A program made the translations under genes and the position numbers. From Pseudomonas sp. R84 (GTDB taxonomy: Bacteria; Pseudomonadota; Gammaproteobacteria; Pseudomonadales; Pseudomonadaceae): a stretch of 64,000 bases of DNA. The DNA lies in the NCBI RefSeq assembly GCF_009834515.1, contig NZ_CP019426.1, positions 4,019,501-4,083,500 on the forward strand. The letters are read 5' to 3'. Below are positions 1-9,290 of this stretch, piece by piece; the stretch's first letter is position 1, and each line of letters begins with the position of its first letter. The notes beneath the pieces are model-generated. The model was not told the DNA's origin and searched no databases. It was given only the letters and a program-made list of their open reading frames with translations.

Positions 1-1078
1 ACCGCTCCTCTTCCTGCTGATCCGCATCAATGGTGATCCGCACCGGCACGCGCTGAGCAATTTTGACGAAGTTGCCGGTGGCGTTATCCGCCTGCAACAG
101 GGCAAATTCCGAGCCCGTCCCCGGCGAAATATGCTGCACATGCCCGGTGAATTTGCGGTGGTTCAGCGCATCGACGGTGAAGCGCACCGGTTGCCCGACG
201 CGGACGTTGTCCATCTGGGTTTCCTTCATGTTGGCGATCACCCATTTCTGGTTCGGCACCAACGCCATCAACTGCGCCCCGGAATTGACGTAGGCGCCGA
301 GGCGCACGCCGATCTGCCCGAGCTGACCGTCACGCGGGGCGACGATGCGCGTGTTCGACAAGTCGATCCGCGCCAGTTGCACCGCTGCTTCGGCGCTGGC
401 CACTGCGGCTTCCAGCGAGCCGCGATTGACGATTACCGTTTGCAGATCCTGGCGGGCGATTTCCAGATTGGCCTTGGCCTGGGCCACCGCTGCAATGCTT
501 TGCGCATTCGCCGCCAGCGCTACATCCATCTCACGCTTGGACACCGAACCGTCACGCACCAATTCCTGATTCCGTCGCAGATCAGCCTCGCTTTTGCGCA
601 ACTGCGCTTCGCTGTCGGCCTGCACGGCCTGACGCAATTTGATTGTGGCCTCGGCGCTGTTGCGTTGCTGCACCACGTTGGCCAGCGCGGCCTTCTGCAC
701 CGCCAGTTGCGCCAGCGCCTGATCGAGGCGCTGCTGATAGATGCGATCGTCCAGACGCACCAACAAATCGCCAGCCTTCACGTACTGGAAATCCTGCACC
801 GGCACTTCATAGACATAACCGGCGAGCTGCGGGCCGATGATCGTCACCTGGCCACGAATCAGAGCGTTTTCGGTGGTCTCGACCGCACTGCTGAACGGCG
901 GCAATTGCCAGGCATACAGCACGATCAGCACGCCAACGATGGCAATCGCCGCGAAGCCCAGCGAGGAAATAATCCGCACCCGCAGCGAGCGTGGCTCGGT
1001 GTTCGGCGATGACGGTGGCGCCACACCTTCGGGCGTGGCGGCAATGGCATTGGTGGTTGTGGTGGTCGGTTCGGTCAT
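1..1078 (-). CDS. EmrA/HlyD-family efflux adaptor (partial, C-terminus off the left edge)
   Basis: Periplasmic adaptor of a tripartite drug efflux pump, expected to link the DHA2 permease encoded just upstream to an outer membrane channel. The 359 visible codons give a short cytoplasmic N-terminus, one membrane anchor (about residues 33-55), a biotinyl/lipoyl-like segment (VTIIGPQLAGYV...GDLLVRLDDR), a long Gln/Ala-rich alpha-hairpin and the second lipoyl half (RIVAPRDGQLGQIGVRLGAYV). The late motif NATGNFVKIAQRVPVRI is typical of EmrA-type proteins. The start ATG overlaps the stop of the permease gene by 4 bp (ATGA), so the two are translationally coupled. The stop lies outside the window. 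Substrate cannot be told. Confidence 0.9.
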   Translation of the reverse strand, partial: MTEPTTTTTNAIAATPEGVAPPSSPNTEPRSLRVRIISSLGFAAIAIVGVLIVLYAWQLPPFSSAVETTENALIRGQVTIIGPQLAGYVYEVPVQDFQYVKAGDLLVRLDDRIYQQRLDQALAQLAVQKAALANVVQQRNSAEATIKLRQAVQADSEAQLRKSEADLRRNQELVRDGSVSKREMDVALAANAQSIAAVAQAKANLEIARQDLQTVIVNRGSLEAAVASAEAAVQLARIDLSNTRIVAPRDGQLGQIGVRLGAYVNSGAQLMALVPNQKWVIANMKETQMDNVRVGQPVRFTVDALNHRKFTGHVQHISPGTGSEFALLQADNATGNFVKIAQRVPVRITIDADQQEEER

Positions 1079-2730
1079 GAAGAAGTGGCACCGCTCGAAG
1101 GTGTGGATGGCGCAGGGGCGACGGCTTTGGTGGTGCTCATCAGCCACAGCGCACGAATGGACAGCCAGATCATGGTCAGCACCGCAATCACGGAGATCAG
1201 CATGAACACATCGTTGTAGGCCAGCACGTTGGCCTCACGGGTGGCGGCGTTGGCCAAGCTGCGAATACCCGCAAGGTTGCGCAGACTCGGGTCGGCCAAC
1301 AGCGATCCGTACGCCGAGCCGCCGCTCTGCACGCGCGCAGCCACCAAAGGGTCAGACAGCGTCAGGTGCTCAACGATTTGACTGGAATGAAATTTTTCCC
1401 GGACGATCTGAAACGTGCCCAGAAGTGCCGCACCGAGCAGGCCGCCGAGGTTGTTGCAGATCCCGAACAGCACCGAAAAGCTCACCAGATTGCGCGGATT
1501 GGTCAACACGTTACGGGTGCCGAAGACCATGGTCGGGCCAAGGAAAAACGTGCTGCCGAAGGCCAGCAGGAACTGACTGAAGTAGAGGTTTTCCGGGCGC
1601 GTCAGGTTGTTGGAAAAACTGTCCATCACTGACCCGGTGGCCATCAGACCCAGCGAGATAATCAACGGCATCAGCAGGTGTTTGGGGTCGATCGTCAGTG
1701 CGCTGGTCACCAAACCCGCGACGCTGCCGATCAGCATCACCACATACAGGCTGTGCAACTGCTCGTAGCCCATGTTCAGGTTCTGCATGAAACCGACCGC
1801 ACCGGTGGACTGCTCCGAGGTGACCATGCGAATCAGGGTCACCGCCAGCGCCAGCCGGATCATCGTCCCGCTGCCCAGCCAACGGGTCATCAGCAGCGGG
1901 TTGCTGCGGTTATGTTCGATGGCCAGACCGGCAATAATCAGCGCGATGGACGATGCCAGAGCGACGCCAATCCAGTCCGACTCCAGCCACCAGTCAATCC
2001 GCCCCAGCGACAACACCGCACACAGCAGCGCCACGCCAGTGGCGAGAATGGCGAAGGTGAGAAAGTCGAGTATTTCGAAGGTTTTGAAACGGTCGCCGGG
2101 CGGTAATTTGAGCAGCAATACGCAGCCTAGCGACAGCAACGCCATGCCCAGTTCGAACAGGTACAAGCCGCGCCATTCGGCGATCTGCAGCAAATCTTCG
2201 GAAAATAATCGCGCCAATGGCAACGCCAGTTGTGACGTGCCGAGGCCGAGCACCAGCGCCTTCAGCCGCCACTTCGCCGGGAACGCCTGAACCATGTAAT
2301 ACAGGCCCAGCGAACTCAGCGCCGCGCCGACCATGCCGTGGGCCGCCCGCACCGCCACCGCCGAATTCAGATCGTTGACGAACAGATGGCCGAAGGTCAC
2401 CAGCGCGTACAGCACCAGAAACACTTCGGTGAACGCGCGCAAACCAAACTGCTGGCGAAACTTCACCAGCAGCAGGTTCATCGACACGTTGGTCATCACG
2501 TACGCCGCCGGTAACCAGGCCATTTCCGCCGTGGTCGCGCCGAGTGCACCTTGCAGATAAGGCAAGTTGGCAACCACCAGCGAGTTGCCCAAGCCACCGG
2601 TCACCGCCACCAGCAAACCGACCAGCGCATAGGCCAGACGCTTGGGATTGGAGTGCAACGGCGTCGAGGGGGAACCGGGCAGACTGGGCTTTTCGTGGGG
2701 CTGCCAGTTGCGCGGGGCGTATTGATCCAT
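1075..2730 (-). CDS. EmrB-like MFS drug efflux permease (DHA2 family)
   Basis: Proton-driven inner membrane transporter of 551 residues, matching the 14-helix DHA2 class. After a hydrophilic N-terminus of about 30 residues (rich in Pro/Ser) come helices beginning at LAYALVGLLVAVTGGLGNS, with the DHA2-like stretch LPYLQGALGATTAEMAWLPAAYV. It is first in an operon with the HlyD-family adaptor and overlaps it by 4 bp. No regulator gene is visible next to it; the upstream side carries a REPIN and the promoter of the porin gene. Family assignment is firm, the exported compound unknown. Confidence 0.88.
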   Translation of the reverse strand: MDQYAPRNWQPHEKPSLPGSPSTPLHSNPKRLAYALVGLLVAVTGGLGNSLVVANLPYLQGALGATTAEMAWLPAAYVMTNVSMNLLLVKFRQQFGLRAFTEVFLVLYALVTFGHLFVNDLNSAVAVRAAHGMVGAALSSLGLYYMVQAFPAKWRLKALVLGLGTSQLALPLARLFSEDLLQIAEWRGLYLFELGMALLSLGCVLLLKLPPGDRFKTFEILDFLTFAILATGVALLCAVLSLGRIDWWLESDWIGVALASSIALIIAGLAIEHNRSNPLLMTRWLGSGTMIRLALAVTLIRMVTSEQSTGAVGFMQNLNMGYEQLHSLYVVMLIGSVAGLVTSALTIDPKHLLMPLIISLGLMATGSVMDSFSNNLTRPENLYFSQFLLAFGSTFFLGPTMVFGTRNVLTNPRNLVSFSVLFGICNNLGGLLGAALLGTFQIVREKFHSSQIVEHLTLSDPLVAARVQSGGSAYGSLLADPSLRNLAGIRSLANAATREANVLAYNDVFMLISVIAVLTMIWLSIRALWLMSTTKAVAPAPSTPSSGATSS

Positions 2731-2807
2731 GGAAAAGCCTTGTGCGGAAGGTGGGTGAAGTTTGCCGCAAATTCACCTGCAACACACATCCCATGGACAA
2801 CACAGAT

Positions 2808-2904
2808 CCCTTGTAGGAGTGAGCCTGCTCGCGATCGCGTTGTATCAATGATGGAAATGTCGACTGATACACCGCTATCGCGAGCAGGCTCACTCCTACA
2901 AGGG
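2808..2904. repeat. REPIN, family A
   Basis: Two inverted copies of the REP arm TGTAGGAGTGAGCCTGCTCG separated by about 45 bases form a long palindrome between the divergent efflux permease and porin genes. The arm recurs about ten times in this window. Confidence 0.95.
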
Positions 2905-2940
2905 TTCTGTGTGATGACCGAAGTCATCGCACAACTTGCT

Positions 2941-3000
2941 GTTGACATTCCCGGGAAACCTAGGAAATATCCGCACCCATGTTGTACGACGACGTATAAC
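2941..3000 (+). promoter_or_regulatory. Porin promoter with operator shared with udh
   Basis: A TTGACA -35 box lies at 2942-2947, a weak -10 (AAATAT) at 2965-2970, then the near-palindrome GTTGTACGACGACGTATAAC at 2981-3000. The same layout occurs before the uronate dehydrogenase gene (4521-4579) with almost identical spacing. A site just downstream of the -10 suits a repressor; a GntR-family uronate regulator is my guess, and none is encoded in the window. Confidence 0.6.
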
Positions 3001-3038
3001 AAATAATAAAAACAACAAACGAAACAGGGAGCGTCACA

Positions 3039-4334
3039 GTGAGCACACTCGTCTGCAGTTCCGTCCGCCCTTCCCGTCTTTCCGTCACCCGCCCGCGTAC
3101 CGCTTTAAGTCTGATCGGCTGCAGCAGCCTCGCCCTCGCCATACCGATGAGCGCCGAAGCCGAAGGTTTTCTCGACGACAGCAAAGCCACGCTGAACCTG
3201 CGCAACGCCTACTTCAACCGCAACTTCGTCAACCCGGCCAACCCGCAGGGCAAGGCTGAGGAGTGGACGCAGAACTTCATCCTTGATGCCAAATCCGGCT
3301 TCACTCAGGGCACCGTCGGTTTCGGCCTTGATCTGCTGGGGATGTATTCGCAGAAGCTCGATGGCGGCAAAGGCACGGGCGGCACGCAACTGTTGCCGAT
3401 CCACGATGACGGGCGTCCGGCCGACAACTTCGGGCGCCTCGGCGTAGCGCTGAAAGCCAAGGTCTCGAAGACCGAACTGAAGGTCGGCGAATGGATGCCG
3501 GTGCTGCCGATCCTGCGCTCCGACGATGGCCGCTCCCTCCCGCAAACTTTTCGTGGCGGCCAGATCACTTCCACCGAGATCAATGGCCTGACCGTCTACG
3601 GCGGCCAGTTCCGTGGCAACAGCCCGCGCAACGACGCGAGCATGGAAGACATGTCAATGAACGGCCGTGGCGCGTTCACTTCCGACCGCTTCAACTTCGG
3701 CGGTGGCGAATACACCTTCAACGACAAACGCACCCTGGTCGGCGTTTGGTACGCCGAACTCACGGACATCTACCAGCAGCAGTATTTCAATCTCAGCCAC
3801 AGCCAGCCGTTGGGCGACTGGACGCTGGGCGCCAACCTCGGTTTCTTCACCGGCAAGGAAGATGGCAGCGCCCAGGCCGGCGAACTCGACAACAAGACCG
3901 CGTTCGCCATGCTCTCGGCCAAATATGGCGGCAACACCTTCTACGTTGGCCTGCAAAAACTCAGCGGCGACGACGCCTGGATGCGGGTCAACGGCACCAG
4001 CGGCGGCACCCTCGCCAACGACAGCTACAACGCCAGTTATGACAACGCCAAGGAACGTTCCTGGCAGTTGCGCCACGACTACAACTTCGTCGCCCTCGGT
4101 GTTCCGGGCCTGACCCTGATGAACCGCTACATCAGCGGCGACAACGTGCACACCGCCACCACCAATGACGGCAAGGAATGGGGCCGCGAGTCGGAACTGG
4201 CCTACACCGTGCAGAGCGGCCCGCTGAAAAATCTCAACGTGAAATGGCGCAACGCGACGATTCGCCGGGACTTCAGCACCAACGAGTTTGACGAGAACCG
4301 GATCTTTATCAGTTATCCGATTTCGTTGTTGTAA
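3039..4334 (+). CDS. OprD-family outer membrane porin, uronate locus
   Basis: Substrate-specific 18-strand beta-barrel porin of 431 residues. An N-terminal signal peptide with a basic region and hydrophobic core ends near AEA (about residue 41). The mature part starts EGFLDDSKATLNLRNAYFNR, the usual OprD family opening, and contains the conserved NGLTVYGGQFRG and GVWYAELTDIYQQQYFNLSH segments, ending in an aromatic-poor but typical barrel strand. The start is GTG at 3039 with AGGGAG seven bases upstream. Because the promoter is shared in design with the downstream uronate catabolic operon, the porin most likely takes up galacturonate/glucuronate; that substrate is inference. Confidence 0.88.
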   Translation: MSTLVCSSVRPSRLSVTRPRTALSLIGCSSLALAIPMSAEAEGFLDDSKATLNLRNAYFNRNFVNPANPQGKAEEWTQNFILDAKSGFTQGTVGFGLDLLGMYSQKLDGGKGTGGTQLLPIHDDGRPADNFGRLGVALKAKVSKTELKVGEWMPVLPILRSDDGRSLPQTFRGGQITSTEINGLTVYGGQFRGNSPRNDASMEDMSMNGRGAFTSDRFNFGGGEYTFNDKRTLVGVWYAELTDIYQQQYFNLSHSQPLGDWTLGANLGFFTGKEDGSAQAGELDNKTAFAMLSAKYGGNTFYVGLQKLSGDDAWMRVNGTSGGTLANDSYNASYDNAKERSWQLRHDYNFVALGVPGLTLMNRYISGDNVHTATTNDGKEWGRESELAYTVQSGPLKNLNVKWRNATIRRDFSTNEFDENRIFISYPISLL

Positions 4335-4351
4335 TTCGTCGGCAAGTACGC

Positions 4352-4449
4352 CCCCTGTAGGAGTGAGCCTGCTCGCGATAGCGATGTGTCAGACGACATC
4401 CTCTTCGACTGATACACCGCAATCGCGAGCAGGCTCACTCCTACAGGGG
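4352..4449. repeat. REPIN, family A
   Basis: Inverted REP pair (arm TGTAGGAGTGAGCCTGCTCG, with flanking CCCC/GGGG extending the palindrome) immediately after the porin stop codon. It separates the porin from the udh operon and may act as the 3' end structure of the porin mRNA. Confidence 0.95.
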
Positions 4450-4520
4450 ATTGCATTGCAAGGCGAGATCGCCCGGAGGAAAAAACTGTTTCACCTTCCG
4501 TCATCTACGCCAAAAGTCGC

Positions 4521-4579
4521 GTTGACAAGTTCCGGAAACCCTACCGATACTTCAGCGCAGTCATACGACAACCTACAAC
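4521..4579 (+). promoter_or_regulatory. udh operon promoter with shared operator
   Basis: TTGACA at 4522-4527 and a -10-like GATACT at 4546-4551 are followed by GTCATACGACAACCTACAAC at 4560-4579. Compared with the porin promoter, the common core is TACGAC-N-AC-N-TA-N-AAC, 38-39 bases from the -35 box in both. The stretch GGAAACC between the boxes is also shared. Confidence 0.6.
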
Positions 4580-4610
4580 AAACCTAATAACAATGTGTCC
4601 AGGGATTGCC

Positions 4611-5435
4611 ATGACGTCTACCTCTACTCCCCGCGCTCCATTCAATCGCCTGCTGCTGACCGGCGCTGCCGGTGGCCTGGGCAAAGTCCTGCGCGAACGT
4701 ATGCGCCCTTACGCCAATGTCCTGCGCCTGTCGGACATCGCCGCCCTCGCCCCAGCCGTCGATGATCGCGAAGAAATCGTGGTCTGCGACCTCGCCGACA
4801 AACACGCCGTACACCAACTGGTCGAGGGCGTCGACGCGATCCTGCATTTCGGCGGTGTCTCCGTGGAGCGGCCGTTCGAAGAAATCCTCGGCGCCAACAT
4901 CAGCGGTGTGTTTCACATCTATGAAGCTGCGCGCCGGCATGGCGTGAAGCGGGTGATCTTCGCCAGCTCCAACCATGTCATCGGCTTCTACAAACAGGAC
5001 GAATCGCTCGACGCCAGCTCCGCACGGCGCCCCGATGGTTACTACGGCTTGTCCAAGTCCTACGGCGAAGACATGGCCAGTTTCTACTTCGATCGCTACG
5101 GCATCGAGACCGTCAGCATCCGCATCGGCTCCTCGTTTCCCGAGCCGCAGAACCGCCGAATGATGCACACCTGGCTGAGCTTCGACGACCTCACGCAATT
5201 GCTCGAACGCGCGCTGTATACGCCAAACGTCGGCCACACCGTGGTTTATGGCATGTCCGCCAACAAGGACGTCTGGTGGGACAACCGCTTCGCCAGCCAC
5301 CTCGGGTTCGAAGCGAAGGACAGCTCCGAAGTGTTCCGCGAAAAAGTCGAGGCACAACCGATGCCGGCCGCCTATGACCCGGCGCGGATCTATCAGGGCG
5401 GCGCGTTTGTCGCGGCCGGACCGTTCGGCGACTGA
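4611..5435 (+). CDS. udh: Uronate dehydrogenase (NAD-dependent)
   Basis: Oxidises D-galacturonate or D-glucuronate to the aldarolactone with NAD+, the first step of the oxidative hexuronate pathway in Pseudomonas. The 274-residue protein is an extended SDR: Rossmann motif TGAAGGLG at residues 17-24, and active-site Y145-GLS-K149. From memory it is colinear with the P. putida enzyme (FNRLLLTGAAGGLGKVLRER, SSNHVIGFY, IRIGSSFPEPQN). I chose ATG 4611 because AGGG lies six bases upstream; an in-frame ATG at 4593 has no such site. It begins the operon udh-lactonase-TRAP. Confidence 0.95.
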   Translation: MTSTSTPRAPFNRLLLTGAAGGLGKVLRERMRPYANVLRLSDIAALAPAVDDREEIVVCDLADKHAVHQLVEGVDAILHFGGVSVERPFEEILGANISGVFHIYEAARRHGVKRVIFASSNHVIGFYKQDESLDASSARRPDGYYGLSKSYGEDMASFYFDRYGIETVSIRIGSSFPEPQNRRMMHTWLSFDDLTQLLERALYTPNVGHTVVYGMSANKDVWWDNRFASHLGFEAKDSSEVFREKVEAQPMPAAYDPARIYQGGAFVAAGPFGD

Positions 5436-5465
5436 TCTCCCTGACAACGACGCAAAGGAATGAGT

Positions 5466-6359
5466 ATGCAAGCCGAATTGATCGTCGATGCCCGCAACGC
5501 CGTGGGCGAAAGCCCGGTCTGGGTGGCAGAGGAAAACGCGCTGTACTGGGTCGATATTCCCAACGGCGGCCTGCAACGCTGGAGCGCTGACACGGGCCAT
5601 GTGCATGCCTGGAAAACCCCGGAAATGCTCGCCTGCATCGCCCGCCACCACCGTGGCGGCTGGGTGGCCGGAATGGAAAGCGGCTTCTTTCATCTGCACC
5701 CGCACAGCGACGGCAGCCTCGACAGTGAGCGGCTCGCCAGCGTCGCACACAGCCGCGAAGACATGCGCCTCAACGATGGCCGCTGCGACCGTCAGGGCCG
5801 CTTCTGGGCCGGCAGCATGGTGTTGAACATGGGCCTGAATGCGCCCGAGGGCCGGCTCTATCGTTACGGCGCCGGGCAGTCTGACGTGATCGAAGCGCAG
5901 CTCGACGGTTTCATCGTGCCCAACGGCCTCGGTTTCAGCCCCGACGGCAAAACCATGTACCTGTCCGATTCGCACCCCGATGTGCAGTTGATCTGGGCGT
6001 TCGATTACGACACTGACACCGGCACACCATCGAATCGCCGGGTTTTCGTCGACATGAACCACTTCCCCGGTCGCCCCGATGGCGCCGCCGTGGACGCCGA
6101 AGGTTTCTACTGGATCTGCGCCAATGACGCCGGCCTCATTCACCGTTTCGCACCGGACGGCCGACTCGACTTCTCGCTGGCAGTCCCGGTGAAAAAACCG
6201 ACCATGTGCGCCTTCGGCGGCAGCCGGATGGACACCCTGTTCGTGACCTCGATTCGTCCCGGCGACGATCACGACCCGCAATCTCTCGCAGGCGGCGTGT
6301 TCGCCCTGAACCTCAACGTCAAAGGCCTGCCGGAGCCGCTGTTCAACGATTTGCTGTAA
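5466..6359 (+). CDS. SMP-30/gluconolactonase family lactonase (aldarolactone hydrolase)
   Basis: Six-bladed beta-propeller metal-dependent lactonase, expected to open the galactaro- or glucaro-lactone made by Udh. At 297 residues it has the family length. Visible metal and active-site signatures are the early GESPVW (E15 ligand region), VPNGLGFSPDGKTMYLSDS and GRPDGAAVDAEGFYW. Two ATGs lie six bases apart (5460, 5466); the AAGGA at 5455-5459 fits only the second. It follows udh by 30 bp in the same operon, as in P. putida. The exact lactone is inferred from neighbours. Confidence 0.9.
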   Translation: MQAELIVDARNAVGESPVWVAEENALYWVDIPNGGLQRWSADTGHVHAWKTPEMLACIARHHRGGWVAGMESGFFHLHPHSDGSLDSERLASVAHSREDMRLNDGRCDRQGRFWAGSMVLNMGLNAPEGRLYRYGAGQSDVIEAQLDGFIVPNGLGFSPDGKTMYLSDSHPDVQLIWAFDYDTDTGTPSNRRVFVDMNHFPGRPDGAAVDAEGFYWICANDAGLIHRFAPDGRLDFSLAVPVKKPTMCAFGGSRMDTLFVTSIRPGDDHDPQSLAGGVFALNLNVKGLPEPLFNDLL

Positions 6360-6423
6360 CACCCCCCTCTGCTGCACCGCTGCGCCTTGAACACAAAAAT
6401 AACAAGACTGGAGACTCACCCCC

Positions 6424-7395
6424 ATGAACTTCAAACGCACCTTGCTGGCCGCTGCACTCCCGCTGATGTTTACCTTCACTGGCGCCGCTCAGGCACTGCA
6501 ACTCAAATTCGCTGACATTCATCCCGCCGGTTATCCAACCGTGGTGGCCGAAGAAAACATGGGCAAGACCCTGACCAAGGAGACCAACGGCGAGCTGACC
6601 TTCCAATACTTTCCCGGCGGTGTGCTGGGCTCCGAAAAGGAAGTCATCGAGCAGATGCAAGTCGGCGCCGTACAGCTGTCTCGCGTCAGCCTGGGCATCG
6701 TCGGCCCTGTCGTTCCAGACGTGAACGTGTTCAACATGCCGTTCATCTTCCGCGATCATCAACACATGCGTAACGTCATCGACGGCGCAGTGGGCGACGA
6801 AATCCTCGACAAAATCACCAATTCCGAATTCGGCCTGGTGGCCCTGGCCTGGATGGACGGCGGCACGCGCAACGTCTACACCAAGAAACCGGTGCGCAAG
6901 CTCGAAGACCTCAAGGGTATGAAAATCCGCGTGCAAGGCAACCCGATGTTCATCGACATGATGAACGCCATGGGCGGCAACGGCATCGCGATGGACACCG
7001 GTGAAATTTTCAGCGCCCTGCAGACCGGCGTGATCGACGGCGCGGAAAACAACCCGCCGACCCTGCTCGAACACAACCACTTCCAGAATGCGAAGTACTA
7101 CAGCCTCACGGGTCACCTGATCCTGCCAGAGCCGATCGTGATGTCGAAAATCACCTGGGAAAAACTGACGCCGGATCAACAGGCGCTGGTCAAGACAGCC
7201 GCCAAGGCTGCCCAGGCCGAAGAGCGCGTGCTGTGGGACAAGAAGTCCGCTGCCAGTGAAGAAAAACTCAAGGCCGCCGGCGTCGAGTTCATCGAGGTCG
7301 ACAAGAAGCCCTTCTACGACGCCACCGCCCCGGTACGGGAAAAGTACGGCGCGAAGTATGCCGACCTGATCAAGAAAATCGAAGCCGTTCAGTAA
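6424..7395 (+). CDS. TRAP transporter substrate-binding protein, DctP type
   Basis: Periplasmic receptor of a tripartite ATP-independent transporter, 323 residues. Signal peptide MNFKRTLLAAALPLMFTFTG with cleavage after AQA, followed by LQLKFADIHPAGYPTVVAEE. The conserved arginine region of DctP proteins is seen at GMKIRVQGNPMFIDMMNAMGG, which normally salt-bridges the substrate carboxylate, and DGAENNPPTLLEHNHFQNAKYY is the usual C-lobe motif. Position directly after udh and its lactonase points to a hexuronate as ligand. It is followed by the small and large permease genes. Confidence 0.92.
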   Translation: MNFKRTLLAAALPLMFTFTGAAQALQLKFADIHPAGYPTVVAEENMGKTLTKETNGELTFQYFPGGVLGSEKEVIEQMQVGAVQLSRVSLGIVGPVVPDVNVFNMPFIFRDHQHMRNVIDGAVGDEILDKITNSEFGLVALAWMDGGTRNVYTKKPVRKLEDLKGMKIRVQGNPMFIDMMNAMGGNGIAMDTGEIFSALQTGVIDGAENNPPTLLEHNHFQNAKYYSLTGHLILPEPIVMSKITWEKLTPDQQALVKTAAKAAQAEERVLWDKKSAASEEKLKAAGVEFIEVDKKPFYDATAPVREKYGAKYADLIKKIEAVQ

Positions 7396-7471
7396 CGCCT
7401 CCCGCTCCGTCCTCATGAACAAGGCCCGGTGCGCCCGATGACTGCGGCGCGCCCGGTTACGGTGGAACCCG

Positions 7472-7999
7472 ATGAAGAATCTACTGCTGCGTATCAACGA
7501 CAAGATCTACATGACGTGCATCTGGGTCGCCGGCCTTTCCGTCCTGGCGATTTCCCTGATGATTCCCTGGGGCGTGTTCGCCCGCTACGTCCTGGGCACC
7601 GGTTCGAGCTGGCCCGAGCCCACGGCGATCCTGCTGATGATGGTGTTTACCTTTATCGGCGCCGCCGCCAGTTACCGCGCCGGCGCACACATGGCTGTGG
7701 CCATGCTCACCGACCGCATGCCGCCGCAGTTGAGAAGCGCGGCGGCGATTTTTTCCCAACTGCTCATGGCGGCGATCTGCATCTTCATGACGATCTGGGG
7801 CGCCAAGCTGTGCATGTCCACCTGGAATCAGTTCATGGCGGCCCTGCCCGATCTGCGGGTTGGCGTGACCTACTTGCCGATTCCCGTGGGCGGCCTGCTG
7901 ACGCTGATTTTCGTGCTGGAAAAACTCTTGCTCGGTGACCAGAGCAAACGGCGGGTCGTGCAGTTCGACCTGGTTGAAGAAAGTGAAGGTGCCGCTTAA
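7472..7999 (+). CDS. TRAP transporter small permease, DctQ type
   Basis: Four-helix inner membrane subunit of 175 residues (helices near 17-40, 52-70, 90-110, 130-150). Conserved features include VFARYVLGTGSSWPEPTAILLM and FIGAAASYRAGAHMAV. It lies 76 bp after the binding protein and its stop overlaps the start of the large permease (TAATG), implying coupled translation. Confidence 0.9.
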   Translation: MKNLLLRINDKIYMTCIWVAGLSVLAISLMIPWGVFARYVLGTGSSWPEPTAILLMMVFTFIGAAASYRAGAHMAVAMLTDRMPPQLRSAAAIFSQLLMAAICIFMTIWGAKLCMSTWNQFMAALPDLRVGVTYLPIPVGGLLTLIFVLEKLLLGDQSKRRVVQFDLVEESEGAA

Positions 8000-9279
8000 T
8001 GGACGCTCTGATACTGCTGGGCAGTTTTATCGTATTGATCCTGATCGGTATGCCAGTCGCCTACGCGCTGGGCGCCGCCGCGCTGATCGGTGCGTGGTGG
8101 ATCGACATTCCGTTCCAGGCGGTGATGATTCAGGTCGCCTCGGGGGTGAACAAATTCTCGCTGCTGGCCATTCCGTTCTTCGTGCTGGCCGGTGCGATCA
8201 TGGCCGAGGGTGGCATGTCGCGTCGATTGGTGGCGTGTGCCGGGGTGCTGGTGGGTTTTGTCCGCGGTGGTCTGTCACTGGTCAACATTGTCGCGTCGAC
8301 GTTCTTCGGCGCGATCTCCGGTTCGTCGGTGGCGGACACCGCGTCGGTGGGTTCGGTGCTGATCCCGGAAATGGAACGCAAGGGCTATCCACGGGATTTC
8401 TCCACCGCCGTGACCGTCAGCGGTTCGGTGCAAGCCCTGCTGACCCCGCCAAGCCATAACTCGGTGCTTTACTCCCTGGCCGCCGGTGGCACGGTTTCGA
8501 TTGCCTCACTGTTCATGGCGGGCATCGTTCCGGGCTTGCTGATGAGCGCCTGCCTGATGGTGCTGTGCCTGATCTTCGCGAAAAAACGCAACTACCCCAA
8601 GGGTGAAGTGATCCCGATGCGCCAGGCGTTGAAAATCGTCGGCGAAGCCCTCTGGGGCATGATGGCGATGGTGATCATCCTCGGCGGCATCCTGTCCGGC
8701 ATCTTCACCGCGACCGAATCGGCGGCCATCGCCGTGCTCTGGTCATTCTTCGTCACCATGTTCATCTACCGCGACTACAAGTGGAGCGAACTGCCGAAAC
8801 TGATGCACCGTACGGTGCGGACGATTTCGATCGTGATGATCCTGATCGGTTTCGCGGCGAGCTTCGGTTACATCATGACCCTGATGCAAATTCCGGCGAA
8901 GATCACCACGGCGTTTCTGACCCTGTCGGACAACCGCTACGTGATCCTGATGTGCATCAACGTCATGCTGCTGTTGCTCGGCACGGTGATGGACATGGCG
9001 CCGCTGATCCTGATTCTGACGCCGATCCTGATGCCGGTGATTCTCGGCATTGGTGTTGACCCGGTGCAGTTCGGCATGATCATGCTGGTGAACCTTGGGA
9101 TCGGATTGATAACGCCGCCGGTGGGTGCGGTGTTGTTTGTCGGTTCGGCGGTGGGCAAGGTCAGTATCGAGAGCACCGTGAAGGCGCTGCTGCCGTTTTA
9201 CGCGGTGCTGTTCCTGGTGTTGATGTTGGTGACTTACGTGCCGGCACTGTCGCTGTGGTTGCCGCATCTGGTGTTGTAA
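7999..9279 (+). CDS. TRAP transporter large permease, DctM type
   Basis: Main transport subunit, 426 residues, about 12 hydrophobic segments. Typical DctM motifs are GMPVAYALGAAALIGAWW near the start, IPFFVLAGAIMAEGGMSRR, the glycine/serine-rich STFFGAISGSSVADTASVG and the late NLGIGLITPPVGAVLFVGSA. Driven by a Na+ gradient in studied members. It ends the uronate operon and is followed by a hairpin terminator. Confidence 0.93.
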   Translation: MDALILLGSFIVLILIGMPVAYALGAAALIGAWWIDIPFQAVMIQVASGVNKFSLLAIPFFVLAGAIMAEGGMSRRLVACAGVLVGFVRGGLSLVNIVASTFFGAISGSSVADTASVGSVLIPEMERKGYPRDFSTAVTVSGSVQALLTPPSHNSVLYSLAAGGTVSIASLFMAGIVPGLLMSACLMVLCLIFAKKRNYPKGEVIPMRQALKIVGEALWGMMAMVIILGGILSGIFTATESAAIAVLWSFFVTMFIYRDYKWSELPKLMHRTVRTISIVMILIGFAASFGYIMTLMQIPAKITTAFLTLSDNRYVILMCINVMLLLLGTVMDMAPLILILTPILMPVILGIGVDPVQFGMIMLVNLGIGLITPPVGAVLFVGSAVGKVSIESTVKALLPFYAVLFLVLMLVTYVPALSLWLPHLVL

Positions 9280-9290
9280 GCCGATAAAAA

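Noticed and set aside
131..1012. 293-codon plus-strand frame
   Set aside because: Exactly antisense to the EmrA-like gene, with Arg/His/Gln-rich translation typical of reversed GC-rich coding sequence.
4584..6479. 631-codon minus-strand frame opposite udh and the lactonase
   Set aside because: Runs across two well-recognised plus-strand genes; composition (His/Val/Ala/Gly-rich) is that of a mirror frame.
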